Assembly: GCA_045126215.1 (NCBI GenBank)
Contig: JBGVOD010000038.1
Coordinates: 1 to 64,000 of the forward strand
Direction: 5' to 3'
DNA length: 64,000 bases
Source: SVEL01 sp045126215
GTDB taxonomy: Bacteria; Bacillota; Clostridia; Lachnospirales; Lachnospiraceae
A program made the translations under genes and the position numbers. The notes below the pieces were generated by a model. That model was not told the DNA's origin. It worked only from the letters and a program-made list of their open reading frames with translations, and ran no database searches. The first letter of the stretch is position 1. Each line of letters begins with the position of its first letter. This document shows positions 44,796-52,872 of this stretch, in pieces.

Positions 44796-45295
44796 TTATA
44801 TCTTCTCTTCTTTACTTTGTTAGAAATCTTATATATCAGCAGTAAAATCAAGCATCCTATCGTTCCACCTAATGTATCTATGCAAACATCTTTTATGTTT
44901 CCACTTCTTCCCTTTACAAATATTTGATGAAACTCATCACTTGAAGCATAAATTGCAACTGATAGAATAGAAATAATAAAACAAATCAAAATACTTCTTT
45001 TTTTATGTATATCAAACGAAATCAATACATTCATAAACAAGCATGCCAAAATAGCGTATTCTGTAGCATGTGCCGTTTTTCTTACAACAAAATCAAGTGT
45101 ATCTACAAATTCTGCCTGTTTTTCAACACTCATTTCATTATATCCATCGTAATGACTTATAATAAACTTTGTAACAATATTTCTACTTATATTTTCCGAC
45201 TCATCGGCTTCCTGACTGGAAAACATAAAGATAATACCCATCCAAACGAATAAAAAAATAAGTGAGACAATCTTTTTCATTCTGTTTATCTGCAT
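44771..45295 (-). CDS. VanZ family membrane protein
   Basis: This 174-residue protein has four hydrophobic helices and the VanZ pattern: MFSSQEADESENIS after the first helix, RKTAHATEYAILACL, and YASSDEFHQIFVKGRSGNIKDV (in part SSDEFHQIFV) near the third. VanZ relatives are linked to teicoplanin tolerance in enterococci, but most members are of unknown role. It follows aroK by 4 bp, at the end of the aroD-aroK operon. Its end lies in a terminator stem shared with efp. Confidence 0.88.
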   Translation of the reverse strand: MQINRMKKIVSLIFLFVWMGIIFMFSSQEADESENISRNIVTKFIISHYDGYNEMSVEKQAEFVDTLDFVVRKTAHATEYAILACLFMNVLISFDIHKKRSILICFIISILSVAIYASSDEFHQIFVKGRSGNIKDVCIDTLGGTIGCLILLLIYKISNKVKKRRYKIKKPHLK

Positions 45296-45299
45296 AATT

Positions 45300-45812
45300 C
45301 TATACTCTTTTATTCACTTCAGATATAATTTCTTCAACAATCTGATCAACCTGCTTATCATCTGTTTCAACTATTATATCTGCAACAGACAAATATCTTT
45401 CTCTTCTCTTTTCCATAAGCGAAGCAATATATGAAACGTTCATATTCCCGTTCAAAATTGGTCTGTCTGTTGAATCCTTCACTCTGTTATATACTGTTTC
45501 AGGTGTTGCAGTCAGAAGAACAATCACTCCCTTGTCCTTCATATATGATACATTTTCATCTTTTACAACAACTCCACCACCACAGGATACAATAACACCC
45601 TTTTTATCAAGAATTTCAGTCAGACATTTTGTTTCAACTGTTCTGAAATATTCTTCACCTTCTTTTTCAAATATTTCAGATATTGCTCTTCCTTCTTTTT
45701 CAACTATGTACGCATCCATATCTATTTCCGGCATACCTGTAACTTCCTTAAGTTTTCCCGAAACAGTTGTCTTTCCTGTTCCCATAAATCCAATTAATAA
45801 AATATTTACCAT
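45300..45812 (-). CDS. aroK: Shikimate kinase
   Basis: This 170-residue P-loop kinase phosphorylates shikimate. It shows LIGFMGTGKTTVSGKL (Walker A), the DMDAYIVEKEGRAIS substrate site, the arginine in YFRTVE, and SCGGGVVVKDEN. The DRPIL lid follows. The ATG at 45812 is preferred: AAGGTGA lies 5 nt upstream, while a GTG 3 codons earlier would fall inside that ribosome site. It is 10 bp downstream of aroD and 4 bp upstream of the vanZ-like gene. Confidence 0.95.
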   Translation of the reverse strand: MVNILLIGFMGTGKTTVSGKLKEVTGMPEIDMDAYIVEKEGRAISEIFEKEGEEYFRTVETKCLTEILDKKGVIVSCGGGVVVKDENVSYMKDKGVIVLLTATPETVYNRVKDSTDRPILNGNMNVSYIASLMEKRRERYLSVADIIVETDDKQVDQIVEEIISEVNKRV

Positions 45813-45822
45813 ATTGTTCACC

Positions 45823-46560
45823 TTAATATAATCTTTCTTTTATTTCTCTAAGTTCTCTCGCATTAATCTGCCCCGGTGCAGACGCTTCACTGGCTGCTCC
45901 AAATGTCATAACAGACCCAAAATATCCTCCAATTATTCTTGAAATACTTCCAATGCCTCCCATAGACATTGTAATAGTGAGAATATCATCTAGCTCATCA
46001 TTAATTTTCTCAGTAACATTTATTACCTTTAGTACATCTTTCTTACTCTTTGGCATAAGTGCAACTTTTGAAACATCCATATTATTTTTATACATATTTT
46101 TTAAGATATCATATATATATTCTTCTTCTGGTGTTTTATCAAAATCATGATACGAACCAATAATTAATATTTTTCTTTCATGTGCCTTTAAAACTATATC
46201 TTCAAATATATCTTTTCCCATCATATACTCAATATCAATAGCATCAACATCCAATTCCGTAGCAACAAACAAAAGAATTTCCTTATATTTCAAAGGCTCA
46301 ATCTTTAGTTCTCCCCCTTCGTTAGATGTCCTTATTGTAAAAAGAATAGGAAGCTTTGTTTTTTCTCTAATAAGTTTTAACATATCTGATAATTTATTCT
46401 TATCATAAATATCTTCAAAATAATCTGTCCTAAACTCAATAATATCCGGATTATATAAAATAACCTCCTGAAGTTTTTCTTCAACTTCATTTATATTTTT
46501 TACCATTAAAGATATACAAATCTTCGACTTACCTTTTTCAAAAAAATCTCTGGTAATCAT
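45823..46560 (-). CDS. aroD: 3-dehydroquinate dehydratase, type I
   Basis: This 245-residue TIM-barrel enzyme makes 3-dehydroshikimate through a Schiff base. Visible residues: EFRTDYFED, the LFTIRTSNEGGE segment, catalytic histidine in GSYHDFDKTP, Schiff-base lysine in SKVALMPKS, and ITMSMGGIGSISRI near the end with FGSVMTFG. It begins the aroD-aroK-vanZ operon, and aroE, the next pathway step, lies divergently 0.9 kb away. AGAGGA precedes the ATG. Confidence 0.95.
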   Translation of the reverse strand: MITRDFFEKGKSKICISLMVKNINEVEEKLQEVILYNPDIIEFRTDYFEDIYDKNKLSDMLKLIREKTKLPILFTIRTSNEGGELKIEPLKYKEILLFVATELDVDAIDIEYMMGKDIFEDIVLKAHERKILIIGSYHDFDKTPEEEYIYDILKNMYKNNMDVSKVALMPKSKKDVLKVINVTEKINDELDDILTITMSMGGIGSISRIIGGYFGSVMTFGAASEASAPGQINARELREIKERLY

Positions 46561-46624
46561 ATCTATGTCCTCTTTCTTTCAAGAAATATAAGAATACCAC
46601 TACGTTCCTGCTGTAAAATACCCA

Positions 46625-47326
46625 TTAAAGCATAAATATACCTGCTATTATAGCACACACAATTACAACTGTAGCAATAAGTATTCCTAATAACAATGAC
46701 TTATTTGAAAATTTATCTTTGTCTGCTGACTCTTCATCCCCCACATCTTCTAAATCATCATACTCCTCATAATCATTATAATTGTTATACAAATTATGAC
46801 GTCTTTTATTATTTTCTCTAATTTCACTATCATCATTATACTCAAGTGAATTCAATTCTTTATCTATCTCATCAAAATTATACTTATGCCTTATGCTTGT
46901 CTTTTGACTTTCTAATATTCTCTGTGTATCAGCGCGTTCCTTTAGTACTGAGTTTCCAGCCTCAAGTATTGCACTATATTTTGAAGCTTCAACTCTCTTT
47001 CTGGCTTCTTCAATTTCTTTAATCTTTCTCTGCTTTTCAAGCAACAGTCTCTTTCTTTTATTTCTATTTCTAATCTTTATACCTATATATGTAGCAACGA
47101 TTATAACGGAAATCCCACCAACCACAATAATTATCTCTTTTGATGCATTCTCTTCTTTCTCAATATGCTTTTGAGAAGAGGTTCCATTAATACTTGTTTT
47201 ACTCGAAAAATGTATGCATGACACTACTATTGCAAGAATAATTATTATGGAAAAAATACACAACACAGTAATGGTATCTGTATTCATACCCTTTTTGTTT
47301 TTTTTCTTTACATTTTTTTCAGCCAT
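46625..47326 (-). CDS. Multi-span membrane protein with coiled-coil and acidic segment, unknown function
   Basis: I do not recognise a family for this 233-residue protein. After a basic start (EKNVKKKNKKG) there is a membrane helix near 17-40, a short Ser-rich loop, a second helix near 68-88, a basic coiled coil (RNRNKRKRLLLEKQRKIKEI), an Asn/Asp/Tyr-rich acidic segment (NYNDYEEYDDLEDVGDEE) and a third helix at the C-terminus. The ATG at 47326 follows GGAGGT by 4 nt; the frame stays open 60 codons further into the aroE leader but without a site. It lies 64 bp before aroD. Confidence 0.78.
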   Translation of the reverse strand: MAEKNVKKKNKKGMNTDTITVLCIFSIIIILAIVVSCIHFSSKTSINGTSSQKHIEKEENASKEIIIVVGGISVIIVATYIGIKIRNRNKRKRLLLEKQRKIKEIEEARKRVEASKYSAILEAGNSVLKERADTQRILESQKTSIRHKYNFDEIDKELNSLEYNDDSEIRENNKRRHNLYNNYNDYEEYDDLEDVGDEESADKDKFSNKSLLLGILIATVVIVCAIIAGIFML

Positions 47327-47485
47327 ATGTACCTCCAAAAATATTATATCCTCAAATAGTCTATCATTTATATTGCTTTTTTTCAATAGAAAAGGGTAAG
47401 AGCTGTATTGACATAAATATTTATTACTACTATTATTATTAAGGGTTTTACCACCTGATATAAAAATGAAAGATGAGGACATAAA

Positions 47486-48349
47486 ATGATAAGCATATCC
47501 GGTCACACAGGTTTATATGGACTTTTGGGAAGTCCTGTTGCACATAGTATTTCACCCATGATGCATAATGAATCTTTCAACATTCTTGGATTAGATGATG
47601 TATATCTTTGCTTTGATGTTGATACAACAAATCTTGAAACAGCTGTAAAAGGACTAAAAGAAATCGGCATAAAAGGATTTAACTGTACTATGCCAGATAA
47701 AAATTTGATGTGTGAACTTGCAGATGAGCTTTCAAGAGCCGCCAAAATAATTGGTGCTGTAAATACAGTAAAGAATGAAAACGGGAAATTAATCGGGCAT
47801 AACACTGATGGCGTTGGGTATATGATGGCTGCCAAAGATGCAGGTTTCGATATTATTAACAAGAAAATGACTTTACTAGGTGCTGGTGGTGCTGCAAGTG
47901 CAATATGTGCCCAGGCTGCTTTAGATGGCGTAAAAGAAATTGATATTTTCAGTATCAAAGATCAATTCTTTGACAGGGCTCAGAATCTCGTTGATAGAAT
48001 AAATACAAATACTGATTGTAAGGCTACATTGTATGAATTAGGTGATGATGATACACTTAAAAACTCAATATCTGAAAGTGCAATCCTTACAAATGCTACA
48101 TCTGTAGGTATGGCTCCAAATACAGATAATTGTATCATCAAAGATGCTTCCGTTTTCAGACCAGACCTTATTGTATCAGATATAATTTATAATCCAAGAG
48201 AAACAAAACTTATTAAAATGGCCAAAGATGCTGGTTGTAAAACTTTCAACGGTCTGTATATGTTATTATATCAAGGAGCTGAAGCATTTAAAATATGGAC
48301 AGGAAAAGAAATGCCTGTCGAACAGATTAAAGAAAAATATTTTAAATAA
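47486..48349 (+). CDS. aroE: Shikimate dehydrogenase
   Basis: This 287-residue NADP enzyme reduces 3-dehydroshikimate. It has GLLGSPVAHSISPMMHN, the catalytic lysine region (here NCTMPDKN, commonly NVTxPxK), AVNTV, NTDGVGYM and the glycine-rich LGAGGAASAICAQAA. The Asn-Cys-Thr-Met variant suggests a divergent AroE-like form; quinate or related diol activity is possible. It is divergent from the membrane protein at 46625-47326 and belongs functionally with aroD and aroK. Confidence 0.92.
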   Translation: MISISGHTGLYGLLGSPVAHSISPMMHNESFNILGLDDVYLCFDVDTTNLETAVKGLKEIGIKGFNCTMPDKNLMCELADELSRAAKIIGAVNTVKNENGKLIGHNTDGVGYMMAAKDAGFDIINKKMTLLGAGGAASAICAQAALDGVKEIDIFSIKDQFFDRAQNLVDRINTNTDCKATLYELGDDDTLKNSISESAILTNATSVGMAPNTDNCIIKDASVFRPDLIVSDIIYNPRETKLIKMAKDAGCKTFNGLYMLLYQGAEAFKIWTGKEMPVEQIKEKYFK

Positions 48350-48386
48350 AACAATAGAAAGTACGCTCTGCGAACTTTCTATTGTT
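48350..48386 (+). terminator. Hairpin after aroE
   Basis: AACAATAGAAAGT pairs with ACTTTCTATTGTT (13 bp) around an 11-nt loop, directly after the aroE stop codon. No T-run follows, so it may protect the 3' end while the next hairpin terminates. Confidence 0.6.
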
Positions 48387-48395
48387 ATAAATTAA

Positions 48396-48428
48396 TAAAA
48401 AGTGTGGTTCATTCCACACTTTTTATTT
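48396..48428. terminator. Bidirectional terminator between aroE and HAD gene
   Basis: AAAAGTGTGG pairs with CCACACTTTT around a 6-nt loop, with further T on both strands. It touches the stop codon of the convergent HAD gene. Confidence 0.85.
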
Positions 48429-49079
48429 TAAAGCTATCATATAGTTTGCAAAATCTAACAAATCATTAAAGCTTGCTTCTATATATTCTTTTTCTTTTTC
48501 TGTTACATCTGTAAGATCTGGAATCATATATGTTGTAAGACCTGCCCTTGTAGCTGATAAAATTCCGTTGTATGAATCTTCCACAGCCACGCAATCTTCC
48601 TTCCTTAATCCAAGCTCATCACATGCATACAAATATATATCAGGACATGGTTTTCCTCGTTTTACCATATTTGCACATATGACTTTATCAAACATCTCAT
48701 ATACTTCTATATCTTTAAGATATTTTTCTGTTCTAAAAGAATCTGTTGATGTAGCAACAGCTAAAACATATCCTGAATCCTTTAAAATATTAAGTGCTTC
48801 TTTAACATATGGCTTCGGCTCAACACCATTAACAGATAAATGCTCATTCATTAACGATTTTCGTCTGTTTCTTATAGTTTCATAATCAAAAGACTCTCCA
48901 AAGAATTCCTGCAACTTATTTCTTCCGAATTCCCCTGACAGACTTCGTATCTCATATGCGTGGCATAATTCCATAGGGAATCCATATTCCTTTGCTGCCT
49001 GACACCAGAACTTTGTTAAATATTTCTCTGTGTCAATAAGCACACCATCCATATCAAAAATAACAGCTTTCTTTTGCAT
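48423..49079 (-). CDS. HAD-superfamily hydrolase, beta-phosphoglucomutase-like
   Basis: This 218-residue HAD protein has motif I DMDGVLIDTEK with the nucleophile aspartate, a helical cap, motif II VATST, motif III lysine in KRGKPCPDIY, and motif IV in AVEDSYNGILSA. The layout fits the beta-phosphoglucomutase/phosphatase subgroup with a C1 cap. The substrate is a small phosphorylated compound but cannot be specified. It follows the membrane protein gene by 10 bp as third gene of an operon headed by the NAGPA-domain gene. Confidence 0.9.
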   Translation of the reverse strand: MQKKAVIFDMDGVLIDTEKYLTKFWCQAAKEYGFPMELCHAYEIRSLSGEFGRNKLQEFFGESFDYETIRNRRKSLMNEHLSVNGVEPKPYVKEALNILKDSGYVLAVATSTDSFRTEKYLKDIEVYEMFDKVICANMVKRGKPCPDIYLYACDELGLRKEDCVAVEDSYNGILSATRAGLTTYMIPDLTDVTEKEKEYIEASFNDLLDFANYMIALK

Positions 49080-49089
49080 AAAATTTTTC

Positions 49090-50427
49090 CTAATTAATGT
49101 ATTTTGTTTCTGTCAAATACCAAAGACCATTGTATCTGACAAATGTCCATATCATATCAACCTTCTGTTCATCTTTGTCTGTTGAATAATTTACAAAGTG
49201 AATTGTATATACGTAATTTACATGACATGTAAAACAATCATCAGAATATCTTACAAAATCTGTTATCTCTCTGCTTGTAAATTCAGTACCTGATATTTTG
49301 CTATCTGGATAAAAATATGTTGTAGCTGATTCGACTGCCGCATATAACTCTGAATTTGGTCGGATATAGTTATAAATATTCTTTCCTAAATTTGCAAAGT
49401 TTCTTGCATATGCATATGTTACATCTTCCACATATGATTTGAACTCCTCTTCTGTTGCAGAATCTGGTGTATAGGAAGCTTCATATACATTTTCATTTTC
49501 AACAATATCAACAACATTTCCATCGCTGTCTTTAACAACTATTTCAGGTTTTTCAAAAAAACCTTTTATCTCATATTTATCTTCTGTTGGAACCTCTTCA
49601 AGATATTGGGCAACATTCTTTAATGCTGCAACCTCAATTTCCTTTTCTGTTATATACGAATCAGAAACCTCTTTTCCGTTAATATATACCTTTGTTTCCT
49701 CTCTTGTAAGTATAGTAATATCTGTTGTCTCCGGAATATAACCATCTACAGAAACAGATTGTACTTCCCAATTTTTAAATCCATGTTTTATTGTTCCATT
49801 CTGAACAAGAGTTACTTTTGCGAAAGGTTTATTATCAACCAATAATTCATATACAGGAATATTCGTGGTGGTTTCTTTTGCTTCCTTATAAGTAACGTTT
49901 TTGCCTTTGATTAATTCTTTTATATATGAAAATATATAATCAGCTGATTCAAACTCATTCGGTGATTGTACACTGGCAAAGAGTTCATCCACTTTTGTTT
50001 CATCCAAAGTCTCAGCTACTTCTGCAATCTTATTATAAGACATTCCCTTTTCATATCCATCAATAAAACTATAGAAGAATATCCATACTCCAATAATAAT
50101 GACAGTAAGTACGAATGTATAGATAAGCAGAGCTAACTTAAATCTCTTCTTACTTTTTCTTCTATTTGCCTCTTCAATTTTTCTTTTTGACGCTTTACTT
50201 GATTTACTAACCTGTTTTTCATCAAAAATATTAATGTCATTGTCAAGTTCTCTTATATCTTCATCTTTTTTTCTATAATCAACATCTTCTAAAAATTCAA
50301 ATTCAAAGGAAGTATCATTATTTACTTCATTATTTTCTTTTTCTGTATCCTTATTATCAATATTTTCTACATCAATATCTTTCTTATTAATATTTTCTTC
50401 ATTAACATTATCTAAATTCTTACTCAT
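49090..50427 (-). CDS. Single-span membrane protein with large outer domain, unknown function
   Basis: I do not recognise a named family. This 445-residue protein has a disordered acidic N-terminus of about 95 residues rich in Asn, Asp, Glu and Lys, a basic patch (RRKSKKRFK), one membrane helix near 98-120 and an extracytoplasmic part of about 320 residues. Within it, KVYINGKEVSDSYI resembles the TcaA-type repeat seen in cell-envelope proteins, and the end (VDMIWTFVRYNGLWYLTETKYI) resembles an NTF2-like domain. It is 13 bp downstream of the NAGPA gene, suggesting a shared envelope role. Confidence 0.82.
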   Translation of the reverse strand: MSKNLDNVNEENINKKDIDVENIDNKDTEKENNEVNNDTSFEFEFLEDVDYRKKDEDIRELDNDINIFDEKQVSKSSKASKRKIEEANRRKSKKRFKLALLIYTFVLTVIIIGVWIFFYSFIDGYEKGMSYNKIAEVAETLDETKVDELFASVQSPNEFESADYIFSYIKELIKGKNVTYKEAKETTTNIPVYELLVDNKPFAKVTLVQNGTIKHGFKNWEVQSVSVDGYIPETTDITILTREETKVYINGKEVSDSYITEKEIEVAALKNVAQYLEEVPTEDKYEIKGFFEKPEIVVKDSDGNVVDIVENENVYEASYTPDSATEEEFKSYVEDVTYAYARNFANLGKNIYNYIRPNSELYAAVESATTYFYPDSKISGTEFTSREITDFVRYSDDCFTCHVNYVYTIHFVNYSTDKDEQKVDMIWTFVRYNGLWYLTETKYIN

Positions 50428-50440
50428 CTATTTTTCCTCA

Positions 50441-51499
50441 TTACTTAACTAAAAATGCAGTCGGACATCTTCTTGGACCTGAAGGTGAATACGGCTTATT
50501 AACAACCTCTCCTTCATATACCATCTGTGTAGATGTTCCTCCATCCATACATGCAGCATTAACTGCACCATATTCCAACATAAGATATGTCATATCTTTA
50601 AATGTTGCGCCAATACTTTCAGCCTGTCTTCCGTCTACAACCAATAATAATATTGCTCCATCGGCTCTCTGTCCAATTGCTGTTCTAGGATTCTTTCCAC
50701 CACCATATACTGTTGTGTCAGGTACTGTAAGAGGTTCCCCATCAATAATAAGAAATGGTCCTGTAGTGTGTAAAGTATGAACACAATCGCGAATACCCAT
50801 ATCAATAGCTTCTCTAGCTGTCATCTTACCAACTACAAGAATATTGTCATTTGTAAATCCAGTTACATTATATGTCTCATCCATTGAACCCATCTTCAAC
50901 TGACCTTCTGAAATAACAAGACCTACAGGCATAGCTGAATACGAATAACTACCCATATCAACAAATTCACCGCCATTTATGCCAGCTACTGCATCATACT
51001 GTTCACACAATTCCTGTACAACTTTTCCTGTTCCTTCATAGAATTGAGGCACAGTTCCAACAAACACTCTTGATGGATCTTTTACGATTAACATCTTTCC
51101 TTTAAAAGTATCACCAGTAATATCAATTAATTCTAATTCAGGAATCTCTTCTTTTTTGTCATCTTCATTGTCATTATCTTTACCAATCTCAATAAGACTT
51201 GTATCTGATACTGTACCCTCAGCCACATCAACCATAAGGTTCTTATTTACTATCTGATCATATTCTTCCTGCGATAAAAACAAATTAGGAACCCACTTCA
51301 TTGCAGATGTTTCATGCAAAGCACAAACAAAATGATTCTTTGCTGCCTCAGATGGTCCATGTACAAGTATAAAACAAATTCCTATAACAAAAATTAACAA
51401 TAATAGAACTGTAGTAAGCAGTACTATTCCTGTTCTGATAGAGTATGTTAAAACCTTATTATATTTCTTTTTCTTCTTCTTTTTATTTTTATTTTCCAT
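50441..51499 (-). CDS. Phosphodiester glycosidase (NAGPA-domain) membrane protein
   Basis: This 352-residue protein has a basic N-terminus, a membrane helix near 17-40 and an outer domain with the NAGPA (phosphodiester glycosidase) signature: AVAGINGGEFVDMG, the RTAIGQRADGAILLLVVDGR stretch (in part RTAIGQ...VVDGRQ), and MDGGTSTQMVYEGEVVNKP near the end. In bacteria such domains act on surface glycopolymers or glycosyl phosphodiesters. It is the first gene of an operon with the membrane protein at 49090-50427 and the HAD phosphatase. Confidence 0.88.
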   Translation of the reverse strand: MENKNKKKKKKKYNKVLTYSIRTGIVLLTTVLLLLIFVIGICFILVHGPSEAAKNHFVCALHETSAMKWVPNLFLSQEEYDQIVNKNLMVDVAEGTVSDTSLIEIGKDNDNEDDKKEEIPELELIDITGDTFKGKMLIVKDPSRVFVGTVPQFYEGTGKVVQELCEQYDAVAGINGGEFVDMGSYSYSAMPVGLVISEGQLKMGSMDETYNVTGFTNDNILVVGKMTAREAIDMGIRDCVHTLHTTGPFLIIDGEPLTVPDTTVYGGGKNPRTAIGQRADGAILLLVVDGRQAESIGATFKDMTYLMLEYGAVNAACMDGGTSTQMVYEGEVVNKPYSPSGPRRCPTAFLVK

Positions 51500-51586
51500 A
51501 ACTTTGCCTTTCTATTTTTTATCAAGACGTTTACTGCTAGATTTTATCATATCTGACATACCTAGTAAAGATGATTTTTATCTTAA

Positions 51587-51755
51587 TTTTATAAAGCCTT
51601 TTGTCGGCATCCGTGCCGCCAACTCGCTATTGTAAAAAAGAACATTAAGAAACCCTAATATCCTACACAAGTCACAAATTACTATATAGCTTCTACAATA
51701 TTCCAAATAATTTATAAAGTTATAGAGATATCTTTTGGCATAGACCTTATAAAAC
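51587..51755. repeat. Shortened copy of a palindromic structured repeat
   Basis: A 28-bp stretch at 51595-51622, including GTCGGCATCCGTGCCGCC, matches 62411-62438 perfectly in reverse complement. The likeness continues with few mismatches through GAACATTAAGAAAC, CTAATATCCT, AAGTCACAAAT and the outer ATATCTTTTGGCAT to 51755. This corresponds to one arm of the larger palindrome at 62281-62610. The ends carry TTTTATAAAG (51587-51596) and, on the other strand, TTTTATAAGG (51745-51754). The right end abuts the tRNA-Leu terminator. No open frame is present. Confidence 0.85.
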
Positions 51756-51786
51756 AAAAAAAGCTTTGGTGTTCTTCCAAAGCTTT
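51752..51786 (-). terminator. tRNA-Leu(AAG) terminator
   Basis: AAAGCTTTGG pairs with CCAAAGCTTT, followed on the minus strand by TTTTTGTTTT. It starts 4 bp after the tRNA 3' end. Confidence 0.9.
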
Positions 51787-51790
51787 CTAG

Positions 51791-51873
51791 TGCGGAAAAA
51801 GGGACTTGAACCCTCACTTCCTATGGAAACATGATCCTTAGTCATGCCTGTCTGCCAATTCCAGCATTTCCGC
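51791..51873 (-). tRNA. tRNA-Leu (anticodon AAG)
   Basis: An 83-nt class II tRNA: acceptor GCGGAAA pairs with TTTCCGC, D-arm CTGGAATTGGCAGACAG, anticodon arm CATGA-CTAAGGA-TCATG with anticodon AAG, a variable arm (TTTCCATAGGAAG) and T-arm GAGGGTTCAAGTCCCTT. Discriminator A; CCA not encoded. The first anticodon base is A, which in most bacteria is found only in tRNA-Arg(ACG) and is then converted to inosine. Confidence 0.95.
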
Positions 51874-51903
51874 AAACCGTCGTTTTTCGCAACCGACTTG
51901 TAT

Positions 51904-51932
51904 ATAATATCAGAGACATTAATAAATGTCAA
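51904..51932 (-). promoter_or_regulatory. tRNA-Leu(AAG) promoter
   Basis: TTGACA (51927-51932) and TATTAT (51904-51909) are 17 bp apart on the minus strand. Confidence 0.85.
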
Positions 51933-51957
51933 CAACTTTTTTTATTTTTTCTTTTTC

Positions 51958-51986
51958 TTGACTAAAGCGTTGTTTTAAAATATAAT
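51958..51986 (+). promoter_or_regulatory. tRNA-Leu(CAG) promoter
   Basis: TTGACT (51958-51963) and TATAAT (51981-51986) are 17 bp apart, with the tRNA starting 10 bp later. It is divergent from the tRNA-Leu(AAG) promoter. Confidence 0.87.
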
Positions 51987-51996
51987 GTCTATGTTT

Positions 51997-52078
51997 GCAG
52001 TAGTGGCGGAATTGGCATACGCGCATGTTTCAGGTACATGTAGAGCAATCTGTGTGGGTTCAAGTCCCATCTACTGCA
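51997..52078 (+). tRNA. tRNA-Leu (anticodon CAG)
   Basis: An 82-nt class II tRNA: acceptor GCAGTAG pairs with CTACTGC, D-arm GCGGAATTGGCATACGC, anticodon arm CATGT-TTCAGGT-ACATG with anticodon CAG, T-arm GTGGGTTCAAGTCCCAT. Discriminator A; CCA not encoded. Its last 8 nt overlap the 3' end of the opposite-strand gene at 52071-52421. Confidence 0.96.
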
Positions 52079-52421
52079 TATTTTTTTTATCTTCTTTTAC
52101 CAATCTGATAACTAAATGTTTTGGAACATCTCTTAAATCATCCAGATTCAAATAGTCTCTTTCCCCTACAATAAGGTATTCGATATCTTCTACAGTAAAT
52201 TTATCTCCATTAAAATTTCTACATTTTTTCATATCTGAATCATCATATTTCCACATATTTTTAATGAGCACATATGCATCTTCTTCTTCAACCATTAATA
52301 CATAGGCCATATCAAAAAGTCTTTTATCTACTAACCTTCTATAATATGTATCAATATTATCTGGAACAACTACTGGCTTATTCCAATTACCATTTGTATT
52401 TCTTAATGTAAAACCGTTCAC
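52071..52421 (-). CDS. Small protein of unknown function
   Basis: I do not recognise this 116-residue cytosolic protein. It has mixed alpha/beta character and many charged residues, with no membrane segment. The start is GTG at 52421, preceded at 5 nt by GAGAGG, which supports translation. The C-terminus (KEDKKNMQ) is read from DNA that is also the 3' end of tRNA-Leu(CAG) on the plus strand; the TAG stop is the complement of the acceptor stem CTA. It follows the rplT terminator and probably has its own promoter. Confidence 0.72.
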   Translation of the reverse strand: MNGFTLRNTNGNWNKPVVVPDNIDTYYRRLVDKRLFDMAYVLMVEEEDAYVLIKNMWKYDDSDMKKCRNFNGDKFTVEDIEYLIVGERDYLNLDDLRDVPKHLVIRLVKEDKKNMQ

Positions 52422-52439
52422 AAAAACCTCTCATCAAAT

Positions 52440-52468
52440 CATAAAAGGACCAGTAAAAACTGGCCCTG
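52440..52468 (-). terminator. rplT terminator
   Basis: AGGGCCAGT pairs with ACTGGTCCT (one G-T) around a 4-nt loop, followed on the minus strand by TTTTATG. It closes the infC-rpmI-rplT operon. Confidence 0.82.
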
Positions 52469-52485
52469 TTTATTTTATGTTATTA

Positions 52486-52842
52486 CTAAGATAATTTAGA
52501 CTTTGCAAGTTCTGCAAGCTTTGCAAAACCTTCTGCATCGTTAACTGCCATTTCAGCTAACATCTTTCTGTTCATTTCAACATTAGCTAATTTTAAACCA
52601 TACATAAACTTGCTGTATGATAAACCGTTCATTCTAGCTGCTGCATTGATTCTGGCAATCCATAACTGTCTGAACTGTCTCTTTCTTTCTTTTCTACCAG
52701 CATAAGCGCTTGTAAGAGCTCTCATAACTGACTGCTTAGCTACTCTATACTGCTTAGATCTAGCTCCTCTATAACCTTTAGCGAGCTTTAATACTCTATT
52801 ATGTCTTTTTTTAGCATTTAATGCGCCTTTAATTCTTGCCAT
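52486..52842 (-). CDS. rplT: 50S ribosomal protein L20
   Basis: This 118-residue basic protein has the L20 sequence ARIKGALNAKKRHNRVLKLAK, GYRGARSKQYRVAKQ, RKRQFRQLWIARINAAAR and NRKMLAEMA. It helps early assembly of the large subunit, and in Firmicutes it binds the leader of its own operon to reduce expression. It is the last gene of infC-rpmI-rplT, 30 bp after rpmI. Confidence 0.98.
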   Translation of the reverse strand: MARIKGALNAKKRHNRVLKLAKGYRGARSKQYRVAKQSVMRALTSAYAGRKERKRQFRQLWIARINAAARMNGLSYSKFMYGLKLANVEMNRKMLAEMAVNDAEGFAKLAELAKSKLS

Positions 52843-52872
52843 CTTATATTTCCTCCTATCAACAAATCAATC

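Noticed and set aside
47327..47506. 60-residue N-terminal extension of the membrane protein at 46625-47326
   Set aside because: The extension overlaps the aroE start region, and a GGAGGT site marks the ATG at 47326.
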